Source: Cocos nucifera (taxonomy: Eukaryota; Streptophyta; Magnoliopsida; Arecales; Arecaceae). Taken from it: a stretch of DNA of 64,000 nt. Positions 22,684 through 34,059 of this stretch are shown piece after piece (positions within the stretch are counted from its first letter, which is position 1; every line of letters begins with the position of its first letter). Under the pieces are notes generated by a model that saw nothing but the letters and a program-made list of their open reading frames with translations, had not been told where the DNA came from and did not search any database. The position numbers and the translations under genes are program-made. The stretch is taken from assembly GCA_006176705.1 (NCBI GenBank), contig QRFJ01000496.1, forward strand, positions 62,001 through 126,000, written 5' to 3'.

Positions 22684-23520
22684 ATGACCACTTTCATATC
22701 GCTCCGATCATTGTTAGATAATGATAAGTTCGTGGGATCCAACTTCGGTAGCTGGTATCGAAAGTTGAAGATAGTCTTGGAGTATGAACGAATCTTGTAT
22801 GTGTTGATAGATTCGGCACCTGAGCCAGCTCCCAATGCACGTAGAATAGTCAGAGACACTTACTAGAAGTCGCTCAATGATCGAACCATGTTATGCTGTA
22901 TTATGCCTGCAGCAATGAGCAACGAGTTCAGTCGCAGGTTTGAGATGGCTCAGCTAAAATATATGCTTCAAGTGTTTGAGAATTTTTTTGGCACACCCGA
23001 TAACATTGAGAGGCACAAGACTAGTTGTGCCAACTTCAATGCCAGGATGCAGGATAGAGCTTCTATTACTAATCATGTACTGTACATGATCAAGTTGATA
23101 GAGCGTTTGAGCAAACTCGACTTTTTTTTGCATGAACAGCTTGCAAAAGATGCAATACTGAACTTGCTGCCTAAGTCCTATCTCCCACTCTTCACTCATT
23201 ATAGAATGACAAAGCCTGAAGTAAACTACCATGGATTACTAAGGTTACTTCAGAACTTTGAAAAAGATCACCAACTCCACATGAAGTCGGTGAACTTAGT
23301 GGGAGGTTCTACTTCTAGTTCTTGACCTTTTAAAAAAGAAAAGAAAAACGAAAAGAAAAAGAGCAAGAAGATATAAGTTCAGGCTGGGACATCTGTGTAA
23401 GGCCAGACTAGAAAGATAAAGTCTGATAAGAGTCAAGTTGAATGCTTCTTTTGTAAGAAGTGGGGACATTGAAAGAGGAATTGTGCTCGATACATTGCCT
23501 TTATAGATCCGAACAGGTAG
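22684..23520 (+). pseudogene. Copia-2 B gag
   Basis: Starts MTTFISLRSLLDNDKFVGSN and FGSWYRKLKIVLEYERILYV at 22684. A stop at 22864 separates a second open stretch from 22888: MSNEFSRRFEMAQLKYMLQV, then NARMQDRASITNHVLYMIKL and LLPKSYLPLFTHYRM. A lysine-rich tail follows, and the zinc knuckle CFFCKKWGH*KRNC at about 23447-23488 keeps all four ligands but contains a stop. Clear homologue of copy A gag at 10723. Confidence 0.87.
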
Positions 23521-23556
23521 AAAAAGAAGCAAGCTATTGATGGATAAGATATTTAT

Positions 23557-23960
23557 ATGATAACTCCTTACAATTTCTTTCTTTATGATATTATTGACTG
23601 GGTATTGGATACCGATAGCCCTTACCATATTTACAATTCATTGCACGGGTTGGAGGTCAGTAGAAGATTCGAGCAAAGAGAGAGGTTCCTGAACATTGGA
23701 GATGGAAGACTAGTTTTAGTTCTAGCATTAGAAATCTTGAAACTTGTATTTGAGTTTCATACTATTATTCTTAATGATTGTCATTTTTGTCCTAGTTTCT
23801 TTTTTAATGTCATTTCTATAGGCCTTTTGGCTAAAGACAATTATAAGATTTTAATAAAGAAATAATTTTATAATATCGTTATGAATGGTGTTACTATTTT
23901 CTCTAGACATTTGAACAATGGTATGTACATGCTATCACAACCTGTTAATGTAGTCTATTC
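23557..23960 (+). pseudogene. Copia-2 B protease remnant
   Basis: WVLDTDSPYHIYNSLHGLEV marks the protease start; the DSG triad reads DTD. HTIILNDCHFCPSFFFNVIS and IGLLAKDNYKILIKK follow before a stop at 23863. Parallel to 11634-11980 in copy A. Confidence 0.77.
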
Positions 23961-23979
23961 AACTGGCAAGCATCCTAGA

Positions 23980-24835
23980 TTTGGTAGTGTGTCTGATATC
24001 TACTTATGACACTATAGGCAAGGTCATATAAATAAGAACAAGATAAACAGATTGACTTAAGAGGAAAATCTTGAAGTCAGTGATTATGAATCACTTCCAA
24101 CCTATGAATCTTATCTTCTTAGTAAAATGACTAAGTCATCTTTTACTGAAAAAGGTAAGAGAGCCACTGAGCTCTTAGGTCTAGTACATACTGATGTATA
24201 TGGACCAATGAGCATAGGTGCTAGAGATGGATATTTCTACTTCATCACATTCATAAATGATCTATCCAAATATGGATATGTTTATCTAATGAAATACATG
24301 TTGTATTTACTTAAAATATTCAAATGATTTCGAAGTGAAGTAGAAAAATAAACTATGAAGAGTATTAAAACTCTTCGATCTGACAGAGGGGAATACCTTT
24401 CTGTTAAGATTCTCAGATATCTAGCAAAGAATGTGATTCTGTCCCAATGGATTTTTTTAGGAATGCCATAGCATAATGGTGTCTGAAAGGAGAAAACAAA
24501 CTCTATTAAACATGGTCTGATCCATGATGGGTTTTGCCAGTTTATCAATATCCTTCTTGGGATATGTACTCGAATCAACTTGCTATCTATTCAATAGGGT
24601 TCCAAGTAAGTCTATAATTAAAACTTTATATATGGATAGAGCATAAGCTAGCACTTTCACACCTTAGGATCTGAGGGTGCCCAGCTTATGTGAAATGGTT
24701 ACTCATAAATAAACTTGGACCTAGGTCTGACAAGTGCACATTCATAAGATACCCAAAAAAGACCAAAGGATATATTTTCTACCACGCTAATGAACAAAAG
24801 ATATTTGTCAGTCTTAAGGCAATCAAATTTGATTA
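23980..24835 (+). pseudogene. Copia-2 B pre-integrase and integrase remnant
   Basis: SVSDIYL*HYRQGHINKNKI near 23985 is the pre-integrase region with a stop. Frame 24127-24327 shows ERATELLGLVHTDVYGPMS-like sequence (first catalytic Asp kept, HTDVYGP) and FITFINDLSKYGYVYLM. LRSDRGEYL near 24375 holds the second Asp. The tail stops abruptly near 24826 with a deletion relative to copy A. Confidence 0.82.
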
Positions 24836-24869
24836 GATCAAATCTGAAGCCCAATGTATCTGCACCATT

Positions 24870-26010
24870 AAGGTGATCTGGTAGAGTACCGTGTCAGTCG
24901 GATAGATACTATGATTTCTTGGTTCGGATTAGTAATCCCATTGAACTCGATGAGAATGATGAGGATTCGATCACCTATATGGATGCAATGCAAAGACTTG
25001 ATTTCAAAAAATGACTTGAGGCCATGAAATTCGAAATAGAGTCCATGAAGGTCAACATTATGTGGACATTGGTTGATCCACCTGAAGGGGTTAAACCTAT
25101 TAGGTGTAAATAGGTCTTCAAAAGGAAGAGGGGCACAGATAGAAAGATGGAGACCTATAAAGCCCATCTGGTTGCTAAGGAATATCATCAATGTTATAGT
25201 TTTGACTATGATAAGACGTTCTCCACTATGATAATGCTCAAATTCATTCGGATAATTCTTGCGATAGCTGCCCATCTGGATTATGAGATCTCATAGACGG
25301 ATGTGAAGATAGCTTTTCTGAATGGAGAGCTGATCAAAAGGATGTATATGATACAATCTGAGGGATTTACATCCACAGATGAGTCCAAAGTGTGCAAGCT
25401 TCAGAGATCCATTTATGGATTAAAGTAAGCATCTCAGAGTTGGAACATGCATTTTTATAAGATGATCAAAATGTATGGTTTCGTTCAGAATAGAGAAGAG
25501 CCATACATTTACAAATGGATAAATGGTCTAATAGTGGTATTCTTTATCTTATACATAAATGACATTCTCTTAATCGAAAATGACATCCCCACATGCAGGG
25601 AATAAAAGTTTGGTTGTCATCATAGTTCTCCATGAAGGACTTGGGTGAAGCACATACATCCTAGGGATGAAAATCTATAGGGATAGGTCTAAAAGGATGC
25701 TTGGCTTATCCTAGTCCATATATATAGATACTGTGCTGAAGACGTTTGGCATGAAAAATTCTAAAAAGGGCTATCTTCTGATAGGATATAAAATTTTTCT
25801 CTCTAAGAAGGATTGTCCAACAACACTTGAAGAGAGAGAGTATATAAGTAGAGTTCCATATACTTCGACAGTGGGATCTATCATGTATGCCATGACATGT
25901 ACAAGACCAGATGTGGCAAACTCACTAGGAGTAGTGAGTAGATACCAATATGATCCTAGAGAGAATCATTGAAAAGTAGTTAAAACCATCCTTAAGTATT
26001 TGAGAAATAC
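24870..26010 (+). pseudogene. Copia-2 B reverse transcriptase (degenerate)
   Basis: Readable in pieces: LEAMKFEIESMKVN and VDPPEGVKPIRCK near 25015-25110, DVKIAFLNGELIKRMYM near 25300, KLQRSIYGLK near 25395, then LYINDILLIENDIP near 25550, where the active-site YVDD has become YIND. Frame 25733-25972 reads KTFGMKNSKKGYLLIGYKIF and PYTSTVGSIMYAMTCTRPDV. Stops and frameshifts throughout. Copy A has lost this gene entirely. Confidence 0.85.
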
Positions 26011-26039
26011 TAAGGACCAATGGTTGATTTATGGCAAGT

Positions 26040-26537
26040 CAGATCTGAAACTTGTAGGGTTTATTGATTTCAGCTTTCAATCTAACCATGATGACAACAA
26101 AAGCATGTCGGGTTATATTTTTACCCTAAATGATTGAGCCATCTATTGGAAGAGTTCCAAGCAGCATACTATAGCAGACTTTGTTTGTGATGCGGAGTAT
26201 ATCGTAGCATCAAATGTTGGAAAAAAAGCTATATGGCTGAAAAAATTCATCACCAAGCTCAGAGCAGCACCCTTCCTTATTGGTATGGTCCTACTTTATT
26301 GTGATAGCACTGGTACCATTGATTAGGAGAAGGAACCGAAGGCACACCAACAGATGAAGCACATACTATGCTACTTTCACCTGATCCGAAAGATCATGGA
26401 TTAAGGTGACGTCAACCTTTAGAAGATCGATGGAAAGGAGAACCTGATCGATTCTTTCGCTAAAGCCCTGACAATAAAGGAGTTCAACAGCCACAAGTTG
26501 AAGATAGATATTAGATATAGTGCCGAGTGGCTTTAGA
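26040..26537 (+). pseudogene. Copia-2 B RNase H (degenerate)
   Basis: FIDFSFQSNHDDNKSMSGYI, IYWKSSKQHTIADFVCDAEY, LLYCDSTGTID and HILCYFHLIRKIMD correspond one by one to the Copia-1a RNase H. Three in-frame stops. Ends with IRYSAEWL followed by a stop at about 26535, just before the polypurine tract. Confidence 0.84.
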
Positions 26538-26549
26538 ATAAGTGAAAGT
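26538..26549 (+). other. Polypurine tract of Copia-2 B
   Basis: ATAAGTGAAAGT immediately before the 3' LTR TGTTGAAAAATGTG. A weak tract, eroded relative to AAGTGGGAGAT of Copia-1a. Confidence 0.6.
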
Positions 26550-26956
26550 TGTTGAAAAATGTGTTCCAAAGTTAATCGTCAGTCTATTGATGATTAAGCT
26601 ATATTATAATTATAATTAATTTATTAACAAATAAAATAAATATTTTGATATTTTTCATCATAAAGTCTACATCTTCTAATGAACTCCATTGTTGTGATGA
26701 AGTCCTTAGGACTATTTAGTTTTGATAAAAAGAATATTTATCGATTAGTCCATAAACTATTCATGACCAAATGATAGGTATTTAATAAGGAAGACAACAT
26801 CTATCGAGCATAGGTCGCTGTATACTATATAGGTTGGTCGTCCACTTAACCAAGGAGTGTGGAGACATTAGTATGATATACAGGTGAGATGTAAAGGTAC
26901 GTCATCATTGAACGTGACCAACTCTAGAGCATTCTACTATCAAGAAATACTCTGAT
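26550..26956 (+). repeat. 3' LTR of Copia-2 B (truncated)
   Basis: Matches the shared LTR from its start through ACTCTGAT (26956), then stops about 1.4 kb short. The next base begins Tat-type gypsy sequence that is itself truncated. Confidence 0.87.
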
Positions 26957-26984
26957 GGGATATAGGTATAAGTATCCCTTAGAC

Positions 26985-28190
26985 CTAAGATCACCTTAGT
27001 GGCTTGCAAGCAACTCACTGTCCCCAATCGAACGATTTCCATAATCTTATAGGGGCCCAGTTTAGAGCGAGCTTTTCTTGATTTTGAGGTTGCAAAATAT
27101 CTTCTTGCCGAAGCACCAAATCTCCTACTCTGAATATCTTGCTCCTGACCCTAGAGTTGTAGTAGCAAGCTACTCATTGCTTGTAAGCTGTCATTCGGAT
27201 TTAGGCCTTCTCTCACTTTTCTTCCAATAGATTGAGATTTGCTCTGAAATCCTGTGAATTGTTCTATTCACTAAAAGCTTCAACTCGTGCTAAAGAAAGT
27301 TCAAGCTCGACTGGAATGACTGCCTCTATTCTAAAAGTCAATGCAAAAGGAATTTCTCCAGTCGGCAATCTTTAAGTAGTTCTATAAGCCTAGAGCACAT
27401 GATAGAGTTCGTCCACCTATGTTTCTTTCACTCTTTCAAGCCTTGTCTTTATCAATTGGAGTAGGATTCTTTTAATTACCTTGGCCTCACCGTTTGCCCA
27501 TGGATGGGCTACTGATGTGAAATGATGGAAAATGTTCAAACCTTTACAGAATTCAGCAAACTTTGCTTCCATGAACTAGCATCCATTATCAGTAATTAAT
27601 GTCCAAGGCAAGCCAAACCTACAAATAACTAACTTTCAAATGAAGTCTTGTACTTTAGCTTTCATATTTTTCACTAGAGGTTCAACCTCAACCCACTTAA
27701 TAAAATAATCTACTGCCACCAGCAAAAACTTTTGTTGATCAGATGCCATGAAAAAAGGCCCAAGTATATCCATCCCTCATTATGCAAATAGCCAAGGAGC
27801 ACTTAATGGTGTGAGCTGTGAAGTCGGCTGTCTTTGAATGTTTGCATTTTTTCGACATCTGTCATATTTTCTTACATAATTTATTGCATCTTGGTGCATC
27901 ATCGGTCAATAATATCCCTACCAGAGTAACTTATATAATAAGGATCTTGCCCCCAGATAATTTTCATATATTCTTTCATGAACTTCTCTCAAGGCATGAT
28001 CAGTTTTGAAGGATCTAAGACATTTGAGGAGTGGTAGGGAGTATGATCTCTTGTACAACTTATTTTCATATAAAATATAGTGGAAAACATGATTTCTTAA
28101 CTTTCGAGCTTCTTTGTAGTTTTTAGAAAGAATTTCGTCTTTGAGATAAGAAATCAATAGATCAACCTAGCTAGACTCATGGTTGACTTA
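26985..28190 (-). pseudogene. Tat integrase (degenerate)
   Basis: Frame 28157-27918 includes NKLYKRSYSLPLLKCLRSF and HALREVHERIYENYLGARSL (zinc-binding head, HHCC region partly kept). Further on, in broken frames, WAFFHGI, AHPWANGEAKV near 27500, LWAYRTT near 27400, RIFRVGDLVLRQ-like sequence near 27120 and LNWAPI near 27050 follow integrase order to the C-terminal domain. More than ten stops. It would have joined element DNA to the genome. Confidence 0.82.
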
Positions 28191-28279
28191 CATTATTTCT
28201 TAGGGTTCCTCCAAATTTGGGCATTACAGGACTTCAAAGAGGACTTCATTTGGTAGTTCATTTGGGGCTAAGATGGCTA

Positions 28280-28690
28280 TCTTAGAAAGGAGGTCATTTC
28301 TGGTATTTTTTGCTCTGGAGATCTGCTAAATTTCTAAGATACTAAAGGCTGGGATTAAATTTCTTATCTTTTCCAAATATTTCTTCATGCCTTCTTCCTA
28401 AGCTTCAAAGGCATTACTGACTTGACCCACCACTAGCTGTGAATCACTATAACCTTCAAATGTTTTACTTCCAACTCCTTGGCTATCTTCAGCCCCAAGA
28501 TCAGAGCTTCATATTCAGCCCCATTATTGGTAGTGGAGAACTCAAAGCGCAAAGCATATTTGACTATAACTCCTTTCGGATTAATGAGAATTAAGCTTGT
28601 GCCTGTCCTAGAAGTATTAGATGAACCATCCATATACAATGCCCAAAAGTTCTCAAGGAGGTTAGTCTTTTCTTCAGGGGGCTAGGGATA
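28280..28690 (-). pseudogene. Tat second (archaeal-type) RNase H
   Basis: YMDGSSNTSRTGTSLILINP, YALRFEFSTTNNGAEYEALI and LGLKIAKELEVKHLKVIVIH: the DGSS and NNxAEYEAL motifs of the RVT_3 class, with Asp and Glu of the active site kept. Present between the RT-linked RNase H and integrase, as in Tat/Ogre elements. The frame is open for 68 residues and continues past a stop to LEKIRNLIPAFSILEI. Confidence 0.84.
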
Positions 28691-30090
28691 TGAACTTCTT
28701 GGTGCTCTCATTCGGCCACATCTAGAATAGTGCACTCGATTATAAAATGAGCTAGTATTTGAGCTTTGATAGATGGCCGAGGTTGAAAATGAATATCAAA
28801 TTTAGTTAACTCAATCGCCCACTTTGCTATTCTTTCGAAGGTATCAGGTCGGTGAAGAGCTGCTTTGATGGGTTGGTCAGTAAGAAGAGTAATTGTGTAT
28901 TCCTAGAAATAAGGTTAGAGCTTCCTAGCTACAATCAACAAGGCATAAGTTAATTTTTCTAATTTTGTGTACCTTGTTTCCGCATCCCTTAAGACTCTAC
29001 TTATATAGTAGATTGGCTTCTAGACTTTAGCTTCTTCTCTGATCAGGATGGCTCCAATAGCTGCCGAAGATACAGCAAGGTACAAGAATAGCTCTTCTTT
29101 AGATTCAGGCTTGGCTAGGAGTAAAGGTGAACTGAAATAGTTCTTCAATTTCTTAAAAGCTAATTAGCACTCAAGAGTCCAGTTGAAGTTCTTAGGTTGT
29201 TTGAGCACTTAGAAGAAGGGCATACAATGCTCCACCAACCTTGAAATGAAGTGATTCAGGGCCGCTACCTTGCATGTGAGGCCTGAACTTCTTTTATTAT
29301 TTTTGGGGCAGTCATCTCTTAAATGGCTTTGATCTTTTCTATGTTGGCTTCAATACCGCACCTTGATACAATGAATCCTAGAAACTTCTCCAAAGTTACT
29401 CCAAAAGCGCATTGGTAGGGTTCAGCTTCATCTTGTATATTTAGAGGGTGCTAAAGGTTTCTTCAAGACTGACAATATAATTTGGTGAAGATCGGCTTTT
29501 AACTAGCATGTCATCTACATAGACCTCCATATTGCAGTCAATCTACTCCTTGAAGATCTTGTTCACCAAGCATTGATAAGTTGCACATGCATTTTTAAGC
29601 CTAAAGGTCATGACCATATAACAATATAGGCCATGGTCTGTAATAAAAGCAGTCTTCACCTCATCTTCTGGTGCCATCTGAATTTGGTTATAATCGAAGA
29701 AGGCATCCATGAAAGTGAGGAGTTCATGACTCAAAGTTGCATCCACCAGTTGGTCAATCCTGGGTAGGGGGTAGCTGTCTTTTGGATAAGCTATGTTCAA
29801 GTTGGTGGAGTCTATGCACATCCTTCACTTGGCATTTGTCTTTTTGACAAGAACAACATTCGCGATCCAGTCCAGATAGAGTACTTCTCGAATGAATCCT
29901 GCTTTGAGAAGTTTGTCAATCTTGTCTATAATAGCCTTCTGCCTCTAACGTGCAAAGCTACGCTTTTTTTGCTTCACTAGCCAGCGCTTAAGGTCCACAC
30001 CTAGGTGATGCTCCATTACCTCTGCATCAATCCCAGGCATATCTGCAGGAACCCAAGTAAAAATATCAACATTCTTTTGCAAGAAGGTGA
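28691..30090 (-). pseudogene. Tat reverse transcriptase and RNase H (degenerate)
   Basis: Frame 29821-29543 reads CIDSTNLNIAYPKDSYPLPR, IDQLVDATLSHELLTFMDAF, VKTAFITDHGLYCYMVMTFR. NMEVYVDDMLVKS at about 29530-29497 keeps the YVDD active site. The thumb and RNase H (to about 28700) are full of stops; TNHPIKQ-like and LYK*SLKG remnants can be read. The wording YPKDSYPLPRIDQLVDAT is typical for Tat-branch gypsy RT. Confidence 0.87.
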
Positions 30091-30094
30091 CGAG

Positions 30095-30700
30095 CTACTT
30101 TCTGACTTCTTCTTTTAGATTAGAGCCAATCTTTACAGTGTGTTCCTTATTCCTATCATTCAAAGGGACCTCCTTCAGGTTGTCGATGGGTTCTCCCCTT
30201 TCTTTAGATAAATCATCGTGGGCATCAAGCCTGTCCACCGGATAAGGATCTACTTGCCTTCCATCCTGTAGGGCAATATTATAGTAGTGCCGAGCTAGTA
30301 CCTGGTCTCCTCTGACCTCCCCGACTCCATGCGTTGTTGGAAACTTCATTTTTAGGTAATAAGTTGAAATCACAGCCCGAAGTGCATTCAAACTAGATTG
30401 GCCGAAGATTGCATTGTAGGTAGAAGAAGCTTTGACCACTAAAAAATCGACATGAGCTCGGGATTGCTTTAGATATCGACCTGCTACTATTGGCAATGTT
30501 ATTATACCTACTGGCACTGCATCACCTATGAATCCTACTAATGAAAAACTTATCGGACCTATCCTACTATCAGATATGGATATTTTAGAAAAGCATCATA
30601 AAATAAGATATTAGTAGAGCTTCCATTATCAATTAAAATATGGTGTACATTATAATTAGCAATATTTAAAGTAACTACAACTGCATCATTATGTGGAAGC
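30095..30700 (-). pseudogene. Tat protease region
   Basis: NVHHILIDNGSSTNILFYDAF at about 30645-30585 holds a DNGSS active-site motif in the Tat position. Past stops, a 140-residue frame from 30517 gives VKASSTYNAIFGQSSLNALR, AVISTYYLKMKFPTTHGVGE and VRGDQVLARHYYN, the conserved protease C-terminus and linker to RT. One Asp per chain is expected in an aspartic protease dimer, and it is kept. Confidence 0.83.
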
Positions 30701-31457
30701 TGAACTTCCTAGCATCTTCTTCAATGAAAGTGATGGATTCTTCAGTCCGTCGCTTCTTTGCAGGCTTTGCCGACTCACTAGCCTCCCTCCATCGATGTAC
30801 CCTAGTGATAGTGTTGATGATTCCAAGGGGAAGTCGATCTTCTTATGGTTCATCCCTCCAAGATGGTTTAGGCTGCGGTGGGGCTCTTGAACAATCTTAT
30901 CTTCTCTTCGATCGATGCCTGATAAACTGATCTAGTTGACCTCTTTTGATCAATGCCTTGATTTCATCTTGAAACTGGATACATTCTTTAGTACCATGAC
31001 CATGGTCATGATGGTAGAGGCAGTACTTATTGGGGTTGCGCTTGGCTGGGTGAGTCTGGATTCTCTCTGGCCCTAGCAGCTATTCCCTTATCTCCATCAG
31101 CACCTGGGTTTTCAAAGTGTTCAAGGGAGCATAGTTATTGAATCTTCAAGGAGGGGAGCTCTGTCGGCTTCTTTGATTCGGGATTTCTTGTCAGACAAGG
31201 TCGAGGAGAAGTTCGAGCTCGTCTGTGCTCAGGAGGAGTTTGGGAGCACAGTCGAGCTGGACTTGCCTTTCCTTCAGGTGCAAGCTTGCTAGATTTGCTT
31301 GCCTACCATCTTTTAATTTGAAGACTTCCTCTGCTCGGGCATAGCCCTCAACCCATTCTAGCATATCAGCAAAATTTCTAGGATACTTTCTTTTCAAGGA
31401 GGATAGAAGATCATTTTTCTGAAGACTGCCTCTCAATGCGGCCATGGCTACAAATTA
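30701..31457 (-). pseudogene. Tat gag, C-terminal part
   Basis: MAALRGSLQKNDLLSSLKRK, YPRNFADMLEWVEGYARAEE at 31445-31330, then KYCLYHHDHGHGTKEC near 31030-30985, the CX..H..C cluster seen after Tat gag. Cut upstream by N1; the N-terminal part resumes at 34958. Confidence 0.82.
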
Positions 31458-32387
31458 TGTGAGGATTTATGGTGCTTCAAAGCCTTAGGAGGCCATGGAA
31501 GGAGTTAGGAGATTGGCTTTGGAGATTTCAGGGACTTGGTTGGTGCTTTAGAGACCTAAGATTCAAGGTGGAGCAAGAAACTAAAGTCAAAAAATCAAGA
31601 CTATAGAAAGAAAATTTTCTACAGGTTAGTCGGCTCAGTCCATAATTGGATCGGCTAAGTCTCAATGCATAGGTAAAATAAAGAGCTGCACATTTGAGAC
31701 TACTGGCATAGCACAGAACTAGGTTGGCTTAGTTGCAGACTGAGCCGACCTAGTGAAACTTAGCTGGCTTAGTGCTGAGACTGAGCTAGCTCAATGCGCA
31801 GGTAGAGTTACGCAAGAGTCTATTTTGGGCTAGGGTCTGGGTTGATCCTAGGGCTCTTAAGGCCTAGTTTGAGAGATTTTAAGGGAGCTAATTCATGTAT
31901 GGATTGAATCTAAATCTAGAGGATGAAAGCATGGGAGACATGGGTGTACATAGGCTCGGTGAGTGCTTTCATGTATTGGGTTAGTCGGAGAGTTTTTTGG
32001 TCGGGCCTAATGGCTATGTATAAATACATAGGTTGTATTAGGATTTCATTATGCTATGGAATACAGACCTTTTCTCTCTTAATTCTCTCTTCTTCTCTTC
32101 TCTCTAGTGTAGTTGCCCTAGGTTCTTGAAGAAGCCCTAGAGAGAGGGGGCACCTCCCTTAAGCGCAAGGAGGGAGGTGTCCCAGAATAGATCTAGGTGT
32201 TGGATCTATGATTTATTGCCCATAGAGAATATCACAAGTTCCTTCAGGTCCATGCTAAAGATCAAGAGCTTCTGCAACATGGTATCGGTGCTTGTGATAT
32301 CAAGGATGATTGGCGTTCGAGTGATATCATGGGTCTATAATTTGATATTAGAGCTAGGTAATGCTTGGGATGTCGTGGATGACAATA
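31458..32387 (+). repeat. 5' LTR of N1
   Basis: 930 bp, TGTGAGGATTTATGG...GACAATA. Contains the words CGGCTCAGT / TAGCTGGCTTAGT in several variants at 31625-31800, TATAAATA at 32019-32026 (promoter candidate) and a CT-rich run at about 32070-32105. Confidence 0.88.
32019..32026 (+). promoter_or_regulatory. TATA box candidate, N1 5' LTR
   Basis: TATAAATA about 370 bp before the LTR end. The partner LTR has a mutated form near 34591. Confidence 0.5.
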
Positions 32388-32400
32388 TGGTATCAAAGCC
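32388..32400 (+). other. Primer-binding site of N1
   Basis: TGGTATCAAAGCC directly at the LTR end without spacer. Initiator Met tRNA type, sharing the A at position 9 with Copia-3. Confidence 0.83.
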
Positions 32401-34017
32401 AAGTTTTAGAGTCTGATGGTTTATGAAAAGGAAGAAGAAGTCATACAAGATGAAATCAGAAATCTACACAAAAATTTCATGATATGTCTCAAATCTACTT
32501 TGTTGTTACTATGATTTGGCCAATCGGAAGTAGCGGATTGAAGATGGAGGTTGAGAGATTTAACGAAAAGAGATTTTCCTGGGGTGGAAGGATTTGGTAT
32601 ATGATTTGTTGATCGGTCTTGGTGGAAAGGTCAGGTGTATGACGGTTATGTGACTAGCAGGGAGCACTGGAGTGTTGCAGTAGCGCTTTTCTGAAGATGC
32701 AGGGCTGAGAGAGGCTCGATGATGCAGCAATCGAGAAAGATATCTCAATTGAGAGAATCAGAATTCTCTAGAAAGATGGACAGTATAGGGCTGTAGAAGA
32801 GAGATTTTCTAAGGGGTAATGGTCGAAGAAGGCTGAAGAAGCGACTATACGTCCTTCGATGTCAGGAAGGTGGGTAAGTAGTCAGAGATGTATTCAGCGG
32901 TTTAATCAAAGCATAGATTTACAAAGCCTTGGGAGTGATGGAGATAGATGATCCATGGAGGTCTAGTAGGTCAGGGCTGGATGGCTATAGAGCAGCATAG
33001 AGACAAGGTCATGGAGTACTAAAGTGCTGTAATAGTGCTTTCCTGGAGGCACGAGATTGAGAGAGACTTAGTGGTGCAGCAACCGAGGAGTATATCTCAG
33101 CAGAGAGTGTTAGTGGTATCTCAGGGAGACTGAATGTAGGTCTCAGGGAGAGTCGGGGGTCTTAGGGAGCGCCAAAGGCATCTAGCAGTCAGAAGTATCA
33201 TGGATAAGATTTCTTCTACATACGTACTAGGATGAGTCACAGTTCAGATGGAGGATGGTTCTCCGGGTGCAACTAAAGCAATGGCTGGTGTAGGGTCAGA
33301 ATAGAAGGGCTAGGGTGAAATATCCTATGGTTCAGTCGCTAGATTCAAAAAAGTTGGATGAGCTCTTGGATTTTGAAGGTACCCATAGGTTGCGGAGGCA
33401 TTCGAGATGGCTTCGAAGGGGTCTATGGAGCATGGAAGGATCAAAGGGGTAGCGATGGTGTTCGAGATGCAACAGCAGGCTCAGCAGTATAGCGTTGAGT
33501 GGTTAGCCTCGAGGGACTCGATGATAGAATTGGCTTCTACAGCATCATATGGACATTGGATATAGATGGAGCTTTGGAGAGGTGGCTTCACAATTGGAGA
33601 AAAATTTGACATGAGTTCAATGCAAAGGGGTGTGGGAGGATCGATATCCTAGAACCAGCATCCGTGATGCACAGTTCCAGATGGAGCAGCATGTGTAGGA
33701 GGACAAGCATAGTTCTAAGGAGATCATGTCAGGATTTGCAGTGAATGCCAGTACAAAAATATTACAGGTTCTCCGGGGAAGTGCAGAAAAAGTGATGTAA
33801 CTGCTAAGCTGAAGGGATCCTATAATTCTAGGGTGGTGCTTAGAAGAAAAGATACATCTTCAGCGGTGGAGGTAGTCATCCCAAAGGACTCAAGGGTGCA
33901 TAATAACTGAAGAGGATTTGTGGAGGCAATGTTTGCATAGGTGCTGTCGAGAGTGCAGGGACAGTGTGATGGTGTAGGAGGGTATTGCCGAGGGGTTTGC
34001 CAAGGCTTGAGAGCACC
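32401..34017 (+). other. N1 internal region, no recognised gene
   Basis: 1.6 kb, purine-rich, with stops in all frames. It is collinear with the N2 internal region on the other strand (45101-46459 and 37580-37707), so it belongs to the element. A short MEVERFNEKRFSW-like opening near 32543 vaguely recalls a copia gag start but does not continue. The origin of this sequence is unknown. Confidence 0.7.
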
Positions 34018-34059
34018 AAGGTGGAGATTGTGAGGATTTATGGTGCTTCCAAGCCTTAG
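34000..34059 (+). other. Hairpin around polypurine tract and LTR start, N1
   Basis: CCAAGGCTTGAGAGCACC (34000-34017) opposes GGTGCTTCCAAGCCTTAG (34042-34059); 15 of 18 positions pair. The 24-base loop contains AAGGTGGAGAT and the LTR start TGTGAGG. Confidence 0.68.

Larger units (their letters stand above)
20767..26549 (+). mobile_element. Copia-2 copy B, internal region
   Basis: Primer site, leader, gag, protease, integrase, RT, RNase H and polypurine tract in copia order, plus strand, bounded by the shared LTR (to 20766) and the 3' LTR (from 26550). Angela/BARE-like. Heavily mutated; it keeps RT and RNase H that copy A has lost. It lacks about 100 bp of integrase tail present in A (junction near 24826, AATC at both sides). 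Confidence 0.9.

Noticed and set aside
33241..34000. Captured host exon in the N1 interior
   Set aside because: N1 and N2 share the segment but every frame has stops and no protein family is evident; left as unknown noncoding interior.
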